Shown here piece after piece: positions 33,353-43,210 of a DNA stretch of 59,737 bases. The notes below the pieces were generated by a model. That model did no database searches, was not told the DNA's origin, and saw only the letters and a list, made by a program, of their open reading frames with translations. A program made the position numbers and the translations under genes. Source of the stretch: Campylobacterota bacterium (GTDB taxonomy: Bacteria; Campylobacterota; Campylobacteria; Campylobacterales; Sulfurovaceae); NCBI GenBank assembly GCA_003252535.1, contig QKDN01000069.1, positions 1-59,737 of the forward strand. Direction: 5' to 3'. Position 1 is the stretch's first letter. Each line of letters opens with the position of its first letter.

Positions 33353-33994
33353 TTAATTGAAAATCTTATCAACGAAATTTTGATTGGGAAGAGCTATATC
33401 ATTCATCTTAAGCGGTGAATTCTGATTTTTCTCGCGGTAAAGTTTCGCCGCATTATCCTTGTCGACACGATTGTAGAGCGCTGCAATATTTTCATTGAGC
33501 AGGTATTGGCTCATGTGCACACGCACAAGAAGAGTATTGACCAGAGGCTGGTATTTCGAACCTGGGTAGCGGACCATATAGCTCTTGGCGTTATTGAGCG
33601 TATCGAGCATCAGCTTCTGGTCTTTGTTGATATCACGTACACCGAGGAACGCCGATTTGAGTTTCATGTAGTCTATATACTCCTCCATCTCACCACCAGA
33701 ATATCTTTTGTTATATTCATCGAAATAGAAGTTTGCCAGCAGGTATTCTTCGTTGTCCATGTGACCGTATGCAAGCATCAGGATAGCTGTAGGGAGCATA
33801 GGGCTTCTCATATGTTCACTCTTGAGCGAGAGGTAATACTCATCGGCTTTGTCCAGGTCGGATTTGGCTATGGATGCAGCGATCTTCTTGTACCAGTACA
33901 AAGCAGACTTGTCAAACTCTTTGACATTGCTCCCTCCGCCACATCCGGCAAAAATGAAAAGTGCTGTGACAGCGATCAGTATGTTGTTCTTCAT
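33353..33994 (-). CDS. bamD: Outer membrane assembly lipoprotein BamD
   Basis: 213 residues from MKNNILIAVTALFIFAGC; the lipobox is FAGC, so the mature protein is a lipoprotein. TPR-like helical repeats follow (KSALYWYKKIAASIAKSDLDKADEYYLSL, LATANFYFDEY-type NFYFDEYNKRY). BamD is part of the machine that inserts outer-membrane beta-barrels. GAGG lies upstream of this ATG; an earlier in-frame Met would add ten residues without a signal peptide start. First gene before lon. Confidence 0.85.
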   Translation of the reverse strand: MKNNILIAVTALFIFAGCGGGSNVKEFDKSALYWYKKIAASIAKSDLDKADEYYLSLKSEHMRSPMLPTAILMLAYGHMDNEEYLLANFYFDEYNKRYSGGEMEEYIDYMKLKSAFLGVRDINKDQKLMLDTLNNAKSYMVRYPGSKYQPLVNTLLVRVHMSQYLLNENIAALYNRVDKDNAAKLYREKNQNSPLKMNDIALPNQNFVDKIFN

Positions 33995-34023
33995 ATCAAA
34001 CCTCGTTGTTGAAAAATTTCTCA

Positions 34024-34029
34024 ATCATA
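34024..34029 (-). promoter_or_regulatory. -10 box (TATGAT) of bamD-lon
   Basis: TATGAT on the minus strand about 30 bases before the bamD start, in an AT-rich divergent region shared with proC. No clear -35. Confidence 0.4.
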
Positions 34030-34063
34030 TCTCAAAATGAGTAAAAAGCTTATTATGTTTCGA

Positions 34064-34069
34064 TATAAT
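34064..34069 (+). promoter_or_regulatory. -10 box (TATAAT) of proC
   Basis: Perfect TATAAT 30 bases before the proC start, divergent from bamD. The -35 position is A-rich and not consensus. Confidence 0.55.
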
Positions 34070-34099
34070 TGGCAAAATTGAAGCAACAAGGATACCTGG

Positions 34100-34858
34100 A
34101 TGAAATTGACGATCGTTGGGAACGGTTCGATGGCACATGCCCTTGCAAGAGGCCTGCACAAGAACTTCGAACTTGAGTTTATTGCACGTGACGAAGATGT
34201 ATTTGAAGCGCTCTTCAATGAGTACAAAGCAGATACCATATCCCTTCAGGGGAAGATCGATGTCACAGGCAAAACTCTGCTCCTTTGCGTCAAACCTTAC
34301 GCTCTAGAAAATGTCGCTACCAAGCTTCACGGTGAGGCCAGAGCTCTCTACTCTATCCTTGCCGGTACCTCTATGCAGGTGCTCAATGATGCTATCAAAG
34401 CACAGCATACGATACGGGCTATGCCGAATGTCGCAGCTGCCTACGGCTCTTCCGCCACAGCCCTTACCGGTGATTCTGCCCTCAAAGACGAGTCAATGGA
34501 AATTTTCGATGCTATAGGCAGAAGTATCTGGCTTGACAGCGAAAAAGCACTGGATATCGCTACTGCTGTAGCCGGAAGCGGTCCTGCCTATCTCGCACTG
34601 GTCGCTGAGGCGATGATGGACGGTGGTGTCAGGCAAGGACTCAAAAGGGATGAGAGTCGTGCTCTTGTCAATGCACTTTTCGAAGGTTTTGCACCGCTTC
34701 TCAACGACTCGAAGCATCCGGCGCTTATCAAGGACAGTGTAATGAGTCCCGGTGGTACAACTGCTGCCGGATACAGTGCACTTGAAAGTCATGCTGTACG
34801 ATACGGGTTTATTGAAGCGATTGAAAAAGCATTTATGGTGACGCAAAAGAATAAATAG
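34100..34858 (+). CDS. proC: Pyrroline-5-carboxylate reductase
   Basis: 252 residues. Last step of proline synthesis, NAD(P)H reduction of pyrroline-5-carboxylate. The N-terminal Rossmann GNGSMAHALARGL is followed by LLCVKPYALENV and RAMPNVAAAYG. The family signature lies near the end, in SVMSPGGTTAAGYSALE, with AVAGSGPAYLALVAEAMMDGGVRQGL before it. Somewhat shorter than the ~270 typical, but all motifs are present. AAGGAT precedes the ATG. Confidence 0.95.
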   Translation: MKLTIVGNGSMAHALARGLHKNFELEFIARDEDVFEALFNEYKADTISLQGKIDVTGKTLLLCVKPYALENVATKLHGEARALYSILAGTSMQVLNDAIKAQHTIRAMPNVAAAYGSSATALTGDSALKDESMEIFDAIGRSIWLDSEKALDIATAVAGSGPAYLALVAEAMMDGGVRQGLKRDESRALVNALFEGFAPLLNDSKHPALIKDSVMSPGGTTAAGYSALESHAVRYGFIEAIEKAFMVTQKNK

Positions 34859-34886
34859 TTTGTAAGTGTAATAAAGATGACAGGAG

Positions 34887-34903
34887 CGCAGCAGAACGCT
34901 GCG
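34887..34903. terminator. Hairpin between proC and hpf
   Basis: Stem cgcagc (34887-34892) with gctgcg (34898-34903), loop agaac, between convergent genes proC and hpf. The outer bases gga/tcc can extend it. There is no T-run, so it may work with Rho or only stabilise transcripts. Confidence 0.45.
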
Positions 34904-34908
34904 GTATC

Positions 34909-35442
34909 CTAGTATAGGCCGAACTTGCCGTCGGCTCTCTTGTACATGACTCTCATTTTGCCGTCATGGTCGTTGAATACTATGAATTGTCTGCTTTGCT
35001 CGTCCCTGAGAGCTTCAACAGCCTCCTCAAAGTCAAGCGGCTTGTGCAACTCGAGGTCCATAGGTACGATCTCTACCTCAAGGCTTTCGATCACGCCGAC
35101 CGCTTCAGCCTCACTACCCAGGTCTTTAAAGCTCATAATTTTATGGTTTTTTATCTTGTCAGCGTGTCTTCTGAGCGATTTTTTCACTCTCTCGATCGCA
35201 AGGTCAATTGCAGCATAGGCATCTTTGTCTTTCTGGGTGATGACGATAGTGTTTTTGTCTTTGAGATTGATCACAAACTCAACGGTATAACCCAATTTTC
35301 CGTTCTTTTCGCTCCCTGCAATCATTGCCGTAGCAGAAATAATATCAAGGTTGTATTTTTCCAATCCGTCGATAGCGGCATTAATATATCCTTTGATAGC
35401 CTCAGTGAGTTCAAAGTGTCTACCTACAATATTTCTGTTCAT
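34909..35442 (-). CDS. hpf: Ribosome hibernation promoting factor, long form
   Basis: 177 residues. The N-terminal S30AE domain (NIVGRHFELTEAIKGYINAAIDGLEKY to AYAAIDLAIERVKKSLRRHADK) binds the 30S subunit, and the C-terminal dimerisation domain (EAVEALRDEQSRQFIVFNDHDGKMRVMYKRADGKFGLY) makes this the long form that forms 100S dimers alone. A small hairpin (agtgg-aaaa-ccact, 35475-35488) lies in its leader about 30 bases before the ATG. AAAGGAT is the ribosome site. Confidence 0.93.
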   Translation of the reverse strand: MNRNIVGRHFELTEAIKGYINAAIDGLEKYNLDIISATAMIAGSEKNGKLGYTVEFVINLKDKNTIVITQKDKDAYAAIDLAIERVKKSLRRHADKIKNHKIMSFKDLGSEAEAVGVIESLEVEIVPMDLELHKPLDFEEAVEALRDEQSRQFIVFNDHDGKMRVMYKRADGKFGLY

Positions 35443-35575
35443 AATCTATCCTTTAAAAATAAGGTGTTAGAGCGAGTGGAAAACCACTTCTCTTAGCTTA
35501 ATTGTAACTTTGAAAGCTTAATAGATGTTAAATAAAGTAGGGCTTAATGAAAGAAATATGAAAAGTGGCGCTTTT

Positions 35576-35592
35576 CTAGCCTTGAAGGCTAG
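35576..35592 (-). terminator. Terminator-like hairpin at the end of the pilin operon
   Basis: Perfect 7-bp stem ctagcct/aggctag with loop tga, overlapping the stop codon of the last pilin gene. A weaker gaaaag/cttttc pair follows. It probably ends the adhesin-pilin transcript; there is no pure T-run. Confidence 0.5.
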
Positions 35593-36284
35593 GAATCAAG
35601 CTGTCCGGAGATAAATGCATGGCCAGTTTCGGGTAATATCGTGATGTTGAATTCTCTTTTCCCTTGCTCCATTGTAAATTTAAATATACATGGTGTACTG
35701 AGATATGAAGAGTAATTCGGACTATTCGAGGCGGCATACCCCTGGTGTGGTCTTCCGAGGTGGTCGAAACCGATATATTGTGCATTGCTGCAGCTACCAC
35801 TGGTGGCAACACTTGCAACATGGTATTTTTCGCTCAGGAATATCCGTTCACTGGTACTCTCATCTCCTCCATTCCTGCACTCATCAGAACTATTCCAATA
35901 CATACTTTTACCATTATTGGGATCGATCGCTGCTTCAGCAGCACCTATGTCTCCTCCATAGTCTCGGTCGCTACCCACCAGCAAGAACAAACCATTATAT
36001 GAGCTCGGACTGTTCGCACAGTTACGAAACCCTATCCGCCAGAATGACCTCTGCCATTTCGGATTGCTGCTGTGACGATAATCTGTTAGTGCAAGGTGTT
36101 GGGTATACCTTATATCAGAGAGGATACTGTCTGCTGCCTCCTGGGCATAGTCTCGTCCCATCCTTGGGATTACCATCGCTGCAAGTATCCCCATTAGCGT
36201 CATTACCATGATCACTTCGATCATCGAAAATGCACCCCTATGATTCCATTGCCTTGGCATTGTGTTATATCGATCTTTTTTCAT
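35589..36284 (-). CDS. Pilin-like protein, fourth of the adhesin operon
   Basis: 231 residues. Prepilin N-terminus: short leader ending in HRG, cleavage before AFSMIEVIMVMTLMGILAAMV, with Glu at +5 and a hydrophobic helix. The globular domain has paired cysteines (NCANS, ECRNGG, SCSN, PCIF) and low similarity to known pilins. It is a minor pilin or pseudopilin of a type IV-like pilus. Its ATG overlaps the previous stop by 4 bases (ATGA). Confidence 0.85.
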   Translation of the reverse strand: MKKDRYNTMPRQWNHRGAFSMIEVIMVMTLMGILAAMVIPRMGRDYAQEAADSILSDIRYTQHLALTDYRHSSNPKWQRSFWRIGFRNCANSPSSYNGLFLLVGSDRDYGGDIGAAEAAIDPNNGKSMYWNSSDECRNGGDESTSERIFLSEKYHVASVATSGSCSNAQYIGFDHLGRPHQGYAASNSPNYSSYLSTPCIFKFTMEQGKREFNITILPETGHAFISGQLDS

Positions 36285-36736
36285 ATCTTTTGCAATGTCC
36301 TTCTATGATAGGTAATAAGGGGCGCATTGTTCCCCAGCAGCGTGTTGAGATCCTTGTACCTTATATAGGTATCAAGCGTAACATTGAGCGTGTCCAGGGT
36401 AGCTGCAGTCGTTCCTGGACATAATCCGAGGTCAGTGGCATTCCCAAGATATTTGATATCTACGGTTACAGTGAAAGTATTATCCCCCCCGGCATTGTAG
36501 GTACCGTTGAGCGTTTGAATACACCCTGTCGTGCGATCCTGTGATGTGATCACCATGATCGCATACTCTGTATAACTTTTGGCCAGAAGTACGGCCTGTA
36601 CCTTTTGATACTGGTTTACAGCGGAAGTCGTAGACTTTGTCGAGAGATTGGCTATCAGTGCCCCCACACTCGACATCAATATGATAATAAAAAGTGCTGT
36701 GAGGATCGAGAAACCTCTTCTTCTTTGCTGCATCAT
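36281..36736 (-). CDS. Pilin-like protein, third of the adhesin operon (PilX-like)
   Basis: 151 residues. N-terminus RRRGFSILTALFIIILMSSVGALIA has the prepilin cleavage context (G before F), but position +5 is Thr instead of the usual Glu, as in PilX/GspK-like tip pilins that need not contact a neighbour's N-terminus. Cysteines in DRTTGCIQ and GLCPG may pair. It overlaps both flanking genes by 4 bases. Confidence 0.8.
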   Translation of the reverse strand: MMQQRRRGFSILTALFIIILMSSVGALIANLSTKSTTSAVNQYQKVQAVLLAKSYTEYAIMVITSQDRTTGCIQTLNGTYNAGGDNTFTVTVDIKYLGNATDLGLCPGTTAATLDTLNVTLDTYIRYKDLNTLLGNNAPLITYHRRTLQKI

Positions 36737-37662
36737 CGTATCACCGCCTTCTCTTTACAGGATGTGATATGATCCGTTTCACTGATCCTCTCCTGCTTGC
36801 ATATCTTGAAGCGTATCGTATCACCCGCTCCGGTGAACTTGAAGACACTTACATCCTTGATCAGTACCTGCCTTGACCCATTTGTATAGTTCTGCCCCAG
36901 CCATGGCTGATAGTTGTAGACAAGTATCAGATCATAGGTACCATTCGACCTGTTCACATCAGGGTTTGCTGCCGTTCGGACAGTTATACTACCGTCCGCA
37001 TTTTCCAGTCCAGGTACTACGGCATATGCGCTCCAGGCGAACTTATAGTGTTCCTTCATTGTCCGTGACATTGCAGTGGGTATCAGGTTGATAAGGTTTG
37101 TACCACCGCTGACAGCCGTATTGATCCCGGTTATGTTACCGTCAAATCCCAACTTATATGCATCATATACATCTGGAAAAAATACTGCACCACTTGCTAT
37201 GGTCTTTGGATTTCCACTTGAAAGATTTGTGATGACGGTATTGGTGAATGTCATATTTGAATCAGGAGTGGCAATCAAATTGAGGGTCGTAGTATTCAGA
37301 TCGTTCAGCCCGCTCCATCCACCTGCGTCAAAACTATCTTCATCGACGCCAACCCACTCCAGGATATCATAAGCATTGGGGTTGGGCACTACAGCATCAA
37401 AACTTCTAAATCCATTTAGATTGGAAGGGACTATACTGCTGTTTCTTTTGATCACTCCCATAGGAAGTGCATATGTAAGACGGTTGGCAAGCTGCGTAGC
37501 TGCCAGTTCCGTATTCATACTGCTTCGGAAACTTGCCCTCTGGACGATATATCCATCATATACTTTAGCTACTATCTCCGAGCCGATAGAGCTTACGATT
37601 CCCAACACTACAATTACAAATATTAATTCAATCAGAGAGAAAGCTTTTCTTAATCTATACAT
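36733..37662 (-). CDS. Pilin-like protein, second of the adhesin operon
   Basis: 309 residues. Prepilin N-terminus RLRKAFSLIELIFVIVVLGIVSS, Ala at -1 and Glu at +5. A large, Asn/Thr/Gly-rich globular domain (NLNTTTLNLIATPDSNMTF) without recognised family. The ATG overlaps the preceding stop (TGATG); a TTG three bases upstream is also possible. Large minor pilins often sit near the pilus tip, fitting the neighbouring adhesin. Confidence 0.85.
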   Translation of the reverse strand: MYRLRKAFSLIELIFVIVVLGIVSSIGSEIVAKVYDGYIVQRASFRSSMNTELAATQLANRLTYALPMGVIKRNSSIVPSNLNGFRSFDAVVPNPNAYDILEWVGVDEDSFDAGGWSGLNDLNTTTLNLIATPDSNMTFTNTVITNLSSGNPKTIASGAVFFPDVYDAYKLGFDGNITGINTAVSGGTNLINLIPTAMSRTMKEHYKFAWSAYAVVPGLENADGSITVRTAANPDVNRSNGTYDLILVYNYQPWLGQNYTNGSRQVLIKDVSVFKFTGAGDTIRFKICKQERISETDHITSCKEKAVIR

Positions 37663-38414
37663 CAAGGATACACCCTTTCATCGAGCTCGTACGAGCCGAT
37701 ATTGCAGCTGAATGCCCGCAATGTGATATTTTTGTCCAGTTCTTCGATACCGCTTGCACTCTGTACGGTCACTACGATCGCTTTGACATTGGTCGTGCCG
37801 CCCCCTGCAGGTGGTAAAGGGGCAAAGTTATAAGTTGCGATTATTCCATTGACTACAGGTGCATCTGCAATATAAAATACATCCGTTGTTTTGGTCATAT
37901 TGATATCGACATAGTCCCCAGCGGTTGCATTCGTAACAGAAAACTGATCCAACAATGGTATGTTGATTCCTATGAAGTCATCAATATCGTTATCATCAAT
38001 GCCTGCTGCATCATCATGTCCCAATAGCGTGCTGGCATCGAGCCTCCCTCCGAACGGAGTAAGGAAAGTGCGGTGACTCCGGTCGATCGTGCCGTGCCTC
38101 CTCCCGGTTCCGTTACCATCTGTGAACTTCTCTTCCTTGAAGAAATTATCGCCGTTGTTGACGACAAGGATCGGTGAGGCGAACCGCTCGTCAGTATTAT
38201 TAGCATCCCAGTGCCGAGTCATTATCATCCCAAGTTCCGCTGAGGTAGCTGTGACGGCTTCCTGCATCAGGGTATTGATACTCCCCTGTGATGCCTGCGT
38301 CACCATCATCGGTGCAGACATCATTACTATCCCCAGGATCACGATCGCAAAGATGAGCTCGATCATCGCGATAGCTCTTCTCATCATTCCGCTCCTTATA
38401 TCTTGTGTTTTCAT
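37662..38414 (-). CDS. Pilin-like protein, first of the adhesin operon
   Basis: 250 residues. Prepilin N-terminus MRRAIAMIELIFAIVILGIVMM with Glu at +5 and a hydrophobic helix; Ala at -1 in place of Gly. The globular part is Asp/Asn-rich (GIDDNDIDDFIGIN). No family recognised. Its ATG overlaps the stop of the giant surface protein by one base (TAATG), a strong sign of coupled translation with it. Confidence 0.85.
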   Translation of the reverse strand: MKTQDIRSGMMRRAIAMIELIFAIVILGIVMMSAPMMVTQASQGSINTLMQEAVTATSAELGMIMTRHWDANNTDERFASPILVVNNGDNFFKEEKFTDGNGTGRRHGTIDRSHRTFLTPFGGRLDASTLLGHDDAAGIDDNDIDDFIGINIPLLDQFSVTNATAGDYVDINMTKTTDVFYIADAPVVNGIIATYNFAPLPPAGGGTTNVKAIVVTVQSASGIEELDKNITLRAFSCNIGSYELDERVYP

Positions 38415-41400
38415 TACCAGTTAAGCCGTTTCATTTTCGTCGTTTCTGCACCAGTATCGAGTGCATTACCTGTCTCACCGACCCCTGACCATCCTCCAGT
38501 CCCTATATAACGTACTTTGAAGAACGGCTCTGTGATGATCGGCCCCTGAGGGTTGAAGATCAGCCATTCGTTGGTATAGATGGCTGGCGTAGAGGGGTCA
38601 CTTTTGCGTACGAGATCGATCTCAACGATAAGCGGTCTGTCACCTCCAGCAGGTGTCGAATCCCAAACATTCTCATCAATGCCGTCTACTAGGGAGACAT
38701 TGTGTGTCACATCATGGACATTGCCGGCAGGATCTGTCGTAGTATTGTTCTCTATCAAGGTGATATTGCCATCTCCGATAGCAGCATTGTGACCCATTGA
38801 CAACCACCAGTTGGCTTCATTCGTCTGTGCATTGACCACAAATGGTATATACCTCGCACATTGTACAAATCCCAGATCACAGTATACGACTGCTGTGACA
38901 GGGGTATTGGCAGTATCTACAGTGATATCATCATAGAGCTCTTTGTTGGGTTTTGCCCTTCCATAGTAGAATACGACTCTGCCCTTAGAATTGTTGTGCT
39001 CACACCCTTCATCTGTCGCACATGTCAGGAGTGCCGAAGTATTGTAATCCCCTACTCTCGTACCGTTGATATCGGCCACTGTCGCAACGCCAAAACTGTT
39101 ATTGCCATCATAATGTGAAGAGATAGCTATTGAATAATACGAGCCGTTGACCTCGAACGGGTTGCGTGGTACATCGATCTCTCTACGATAGTTAAACTTC
39201 AGCTCAGTGCTGGTATTTGTCTCGTTCCATGGGATCGTTCTTTCACCGGGTACATCTGTAGCATAGGCTCCTTCTGGACCGAAGCCAAGTAATCTGGTCG
39301 TAATATTGGTCTCATAAACATTTTGCTCAGGAGATGTGGCCGGATTGTCGATCTCGTTACCGTAAAAATAGGCATTGGGATCGACCCCGCTGATCACGAT
39401 CTCATTGCTGGTACTATCCCTCCCCTGAAGATTGATCGTTTGATTGATCTCTACAGGATTCTCATAATAGAGATAGATACCATCGTCAGCACGGAAGTTC
39501 TGCGTAACATTTCCATCTCTGCTCATAGCCTGAACACGGGCATGGACCCTCGCTGCCATGAGACTTCGGCTCGTGGCCAGCGGATCACTGTCATCTATCC
39601 CTCTCCTGTCGGCAATATAGGTAAAGTTGGTATCCGGTCCTCCATTGTTGGTCAGATTGAGATCGGCAAATTTGAAATGATGAGGTATAAATGTGAGATT
39701 GAACTCACCGCATATATCCATGTGGAAATTTCCTTTACATCCGGCATTTGTGTCATCACTGTCGACCGCGGACCATGTGTTATCAGAGATATAGATCGTA
39801 ACGCGTCCGATATCACTGTACTTGATCCCTACACCTCCGGGTGTCGTGCTACCATGCAGATAGGTAATGCCGTCTTTCATATCGATCGGGGTGGTTTTGT
39901 CGACGGTCGCTACTCCATGAAGCCGGCTTTCGTTATCCTCCATTCCGTCACGGAAAAACTTCACCGGATCAGGCGTACCGAGTATCATATGGAAATTATC
40001 TACCGTGTACCCCTGTACCAGACGATCAGTAGCAGGTGTCGTTACATTGACATCGGCATGCCATCCTTCCAGAGGCACATTATACGTCATACCTGCACGC
40101 ATCAGATTCGGCTCATCATTTGGAAAAGCATTGAAATTTCCCATCAGACGGTCAGGTCTGATCGCGAAATTGTCGGTAGAACAGGAGTTCTTTGCATTGA
40201 ACGTACACATAAAGCATCCCAGAGGATGATCATAGAGCGAATTGTAATCCGGACAGTCGGCAGTAGCTTCATGCACACTCGGACCACAGCTCCAGCCCCC
40301 ATGACTCGAATTACATGGATCCCCGTTACCATGACCGCATCGGTCGTATGCATCGACCCCGAATCCTGGCACATACTGGGTAGCCGAGTTGGCACACTGT
40401 CCGATCCCCGCAAGGTTACCGGTAGTACTGCTGTTTGCAAGACAATCCTGTCCTTCTGCACTGAGGAGGTTGGGGTCGACGATGATCAGCTGCATCCTCG
40501 CGTTCTGCTTGATATTTTTTGGAACACGCAGTGTACCGGTTGCCGAAACATTTCCATCATGTACATAGATCACCAGTTGCTCACCGTTTTGATTCAACAG
40601 TGGCTGTCCTGTCCCTCCACAGTCACCGTCCTGATCATCGACCAGGTATGGCATGATAGCATACGGTGAGTCATAGGACCCCCCGATCCCTTCGATCAGG
40701 TTACCGTCGGCATCCCTGGGGGCTTCATATATCTTCGTTTTTCTCGTCTGCTGATCGAGGTGTACCCCTACCATCACACGCAGTGAGTTCGATGCCATCG
40801 TACGGATAAACTTGAGGTTGTTGTTCTGGTCGGAAGTATTGGTACTGTTATCGTAATATCCCCTGAGTGTCATGTCATTATACGGGATATAAGTATCGAT
40901 CACATCGGCAGCCGATGTGATCTCTATCCCCCCTTCGCTTAGACCCGTACACTCAAGTACCCTGCCATAGTGGTAGTACCCGTTATGGATATAAGTAGCA
41001 AATACCGCTATCTGATCCACCAACTCGTTGCTATGGCTTGTTTTCGTACCCGTATCGATCATCGTTACGGTCGCATTTGCCTCAAGCCCGAGAATATTGT
41101 TGTAGACATTATAGCCAGACAAGTATGTCTGATAATCTGCAACAGATATTGTCTTCGGACCGTAACAGGTACCGAGATTGGAGATACACGAACCACTGGT
41201 AAGATCCAGTGTAGCCGGGTTATTCTTGCTCGCATCGATAGCATACATCTTGGTGATATTGAGATCGGTGATACCACCGGTCGTATTGGACTCTACCTTC
41301 ACCTCTACCTTTGCTGTACATCCCTCGCCGTAGTAGAAGTTTCCTACTTTCGTACACCCGGTCGTCGTTGTCGTAATATCCCGGTAACACAACTGTACCG

Positions 41401-43177
41401 CGTTGTAGGCTGTCGGAAGTGAATCTACTATGATAGTTGAAGCAGTGTCTATATTGTTGCTGGTATTGCTGTCATTGTCTGCTTCTACGGTAGCGGTATT
41501 GGTAAGGTTCATTTCACTTGAAGGCGCCCTGACGTTGATCTTGACCGTAGCACTCATACCGCTCGATAGATTGTTGTCAAGACTGCACACGACTGTACCA
41601 CTGCTCTGTCCACAGCTCCAGTTGGTCTCTTCTACACTCAGGTAGGTTAGCCCGGAAGGGAGTGAATCGATGATGGACACACTGCTCGCATCTCCTGCTC
41701 CCTGGTTGGTGACAGTGACAAGATAATAAAAGTCACTATTAATGATCACCTGACTCTGGCTCGATACCTTCTTGACTACTACATCGGGTGGGAATCCCCC
41801 TCCGACGAATATCGTGATGGTCGCATTCGCCTCACCGCCATGCCCGTCGGTGATAGTGTATTGATAAGTGAAATTGATGTCTTCTCCGCCGCTTGGAGTA
41901 TAGGTGAACGATCCATCACTTTGGATACTGAAGGCTCCTACCGATGTAGTGGTCACACTCAGGGTATCGTTGTCAATATCACTGTCAGCCACACCTGATA
42001 TAGCGCCCTGACCAGTGATCACGTTGCCTGTGATCTGTGTATCTATCGGTGTCGTATAGTTCTTGTCGTTGGCTACCGGAGGGGTATTGACAAATTCACT
42101 TACCGTGATGGTCACAGTACCTGTATCAGTCCCCCCATAACCATCCGAGAGAGTATAGGTGAATGATGTCGTTCCCGAAAAACCGCTCTCCGGCATAAAT
42201 ATAAACGTACCATTTGAATTCACCGTCACTGTACCCGCAAGACCGGTCTTGTTCGTCCCTGTGATGCTGAGTGGATCACCGTCAGCATCACTGTCCGGTG
42301 TACCATCTGTCAGAAGATTGCCGCTCAACTGGGTCTGGTATGGGGTTGTATAGGTATCGTCATTGGCGACAGGCGGTGTATTCGGACCTTTGACCGTAAT
42401 ATGGCTCACATTGTTTGAAGAAACAGTACCGCTCCCCTGATTATATGTCCCGATAACATTCGTCAATGCAACATCAAAAGCAGTAGAACCAGGTACTGAT
42501 CCCGTGACGAGCGTAATAGTACCATTCGTTTGACCTTTCGCAATTTCTATATACCCTGACATACCGGGATAGCTGCTCGCATAAACAACAAGAACAGGGT
42601 CTGTATTCGGGGCTACATCAAGATTCACCGTCAGGTTCAGCGATGCCGTACCTTCTGCTATTGTCACTGTCGATGGGCTGATCGAAGCGATCGGGTGGTT
42701 CGTTACGTCGTCATTGCTGATCGTACCCACCCCCGTACCGTCACCGATATTTTTCACATTGGTACTATCTACAGTGATAGAGATATTGACATTGAACGTT
42801 TCGGCAGCTTCTACCCATGTATCGCCGTTGACAGGTATGGAAATAGTCGCTGTTTTTTGACCTGCTGCCAGGGTGATACTGCCTGTTGTCGCCACATAGT
42901 CGTTGTCTGCGACAGTAGCCGTTCCATCACTTGTCGAATAGGATATGACCTCCCCACCTGCAGGGTTATCGGTCATCGTCAGGGTAAAGACCATGGAGAC
43001 CTGTCCGCTGTTCCCCTCTGTGACCGTCGCATCCGAGATGAATACCTCTTTAGTACCCGCATGGAGAGAGAGGGGGAGAAAAAGCAGCAGGGAAAGAAAC
43101 GATGCACGCCTGAAAAGTATTTCAAATTGTTTGAAAAAAGTTAGAAAATATAAAACAATCTTATAAATTATCTTCAT
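38414..43177 (-). CDS. Giant surface protein with Calx-beta, cadherin-like and DUF11 domains (putative pilus tip adhesin)
   Basis: 1587 residues. Signal peptide ending at about residue 41 (FLPLSLHA). Calx-beta domain at about 45-150 (TVTEGNSGQ, DGTATVADNDY) and a second, weaker one after it. Two cadherin/VCBS-like repeats at about 268-460 (PPVANDDTY, DSDADGDPLSITG) and a DUF11 domain at about 463-590 (LVTVTNQGAGDASSV). The remaining ~1000 residues are cysteine-bearing, Asn/Thr/Asp-rich, without recognised family; they include an HGNGDPCNSSHGG cluster. Calx-beta and cadherin-like folds bind Ca2+. AAGGAT precedes the ATG. It leads four pilin genes with overlapping stops, which suggests assembly on a pilus tip like PilY1 or MshQ. 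Confidence 0.85.
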   Translation of the reverse strand: MKIIYKIVLYFLTFFKQFEILFRRASFLSLLLFLPLSLHAGTKEVFISDATVTEGNSGQVSMVFTLTMTDNPAGGEVISYSTSDGTATVADNDYVATTGSITLAAGQKTATISIPVNGDTWVEAAETFNVNISITVDSTNVKNIGDGTGVGTISNDDVTNHPIASISPSTVTIAEGTASLNLTVNLDVAPNTDPVLVVYASSYPGMSGYIEIAKGQTNGTITLVTGSVPGSTAFDVALTNVIGTYNQGSGTVSSNNVSHITVKGPNTPPVANDDTYTTPYQTQLSGNLLTDGTPDSDADGDPLSITGTNKTGLAGTVTVNSNGTFIFMPESGFSGTTSFTYTLSDGYGGTDTGTVTITVSEFVNTPPVANDKNYTTPIDTQITGNVITGQGAISGVADSDIDNDTLSVTTTSVGAFSIQSDGSFTYTPSGGEDINFTYQYTITDGHGGEANATITIFVGGGFPPDVVVKKVSSQSQVIINSDFYYLVTVTNQGAGDASSVSIIDSLPSGLTYLSVEETNWSCGQSSGTVVCSLDNNLSSGMSATVKINVRAPSSEMNLTNTATVEADNDSNTSNNIDTASTIIVDSLPTAYNAVQLCYRDITTTTTGCTKVGNFYYGEGCTAKVEVKVESNTTGGITDLNITKMYAIDASKNNPATLDLTSGSCISNLGTCYGPKTISVADYQTYLSGYNVYNNILGLEANATVTMIDTGTKTSHSNELVDQIAVFATYIHNGYYHYGRVLECTGLSEGGIEITSAADVIDTYIPYNDMTLRGYYDNSTNTSDQNNNLKFIRTMASNSLRVMVGVHLDQQTRKTKIYEAPRDADGNLIEGIGGSYDSPYAIMPYLVDDQDGDCGGTGQPLLNQNGEQLVIYVHDGNVSATGTLRVPKNIKQNARMQLIIVDPNLLSAEGQDCLANSSTTGNLAGIGQCANSATQYVPGFGVDAYDRCGHGNGDPCNSSHGGWSCGPSVHEATADCPDYNSLYDHPLGCFMCTFNAKNSCSTDNFAIRPDRLMGNFNAFPNDEPNLMRAGMTYNVPLEGWHADVNVTTPATDRLVQGYTVDNFHMILGTPDPVKFFRDGMEDNESRLHGVATVDKTTPIDMKDGITYLHGSTTPGGVGIKYSDIGRVTIYISDNTWSAVDSDDTNAGCKGNFHMDICGEFNLTFIPHHFKFADLNLTNNGGPDTNFTYIADRRGIDDSDPLATSRSLMAARVHARVQAMSRDGNVTQNFRADDGIYLYYENPVEINQTINLQGRDSTSNEIVISGVDPNAYFYGNEIDNPATSPEQNVYETNITTRLLGFGPEGAYATDVPGERTIPWNETNTSTELKFNYRREIDVPRNPFEVNGSYYSIAISSHYDGNNSFGVATVADINGTRVGDYNTSALLTCATDEGCEHNNSKGRVVFYYGRAKPNKELYDDITVDTANTPVTAVVYCDLGFVQCARYIPFVVNAQTNEANWWLSMGHNAAIGDGNITLIENNTTTDPAGNVHDVTHNVSLVDGIDENVWDSTPAGGDRPLIVEIDLVRKSDPSTPAIYTNEWLIFNPQGPIITEPFFKVRYIGTGGWSGVGETGNALDTGAETTKMKRLNW

Positions 43178-43210
43178 TTCGCTATCCTTTTGATAGTTTT
43201 ATCTGAGGGT

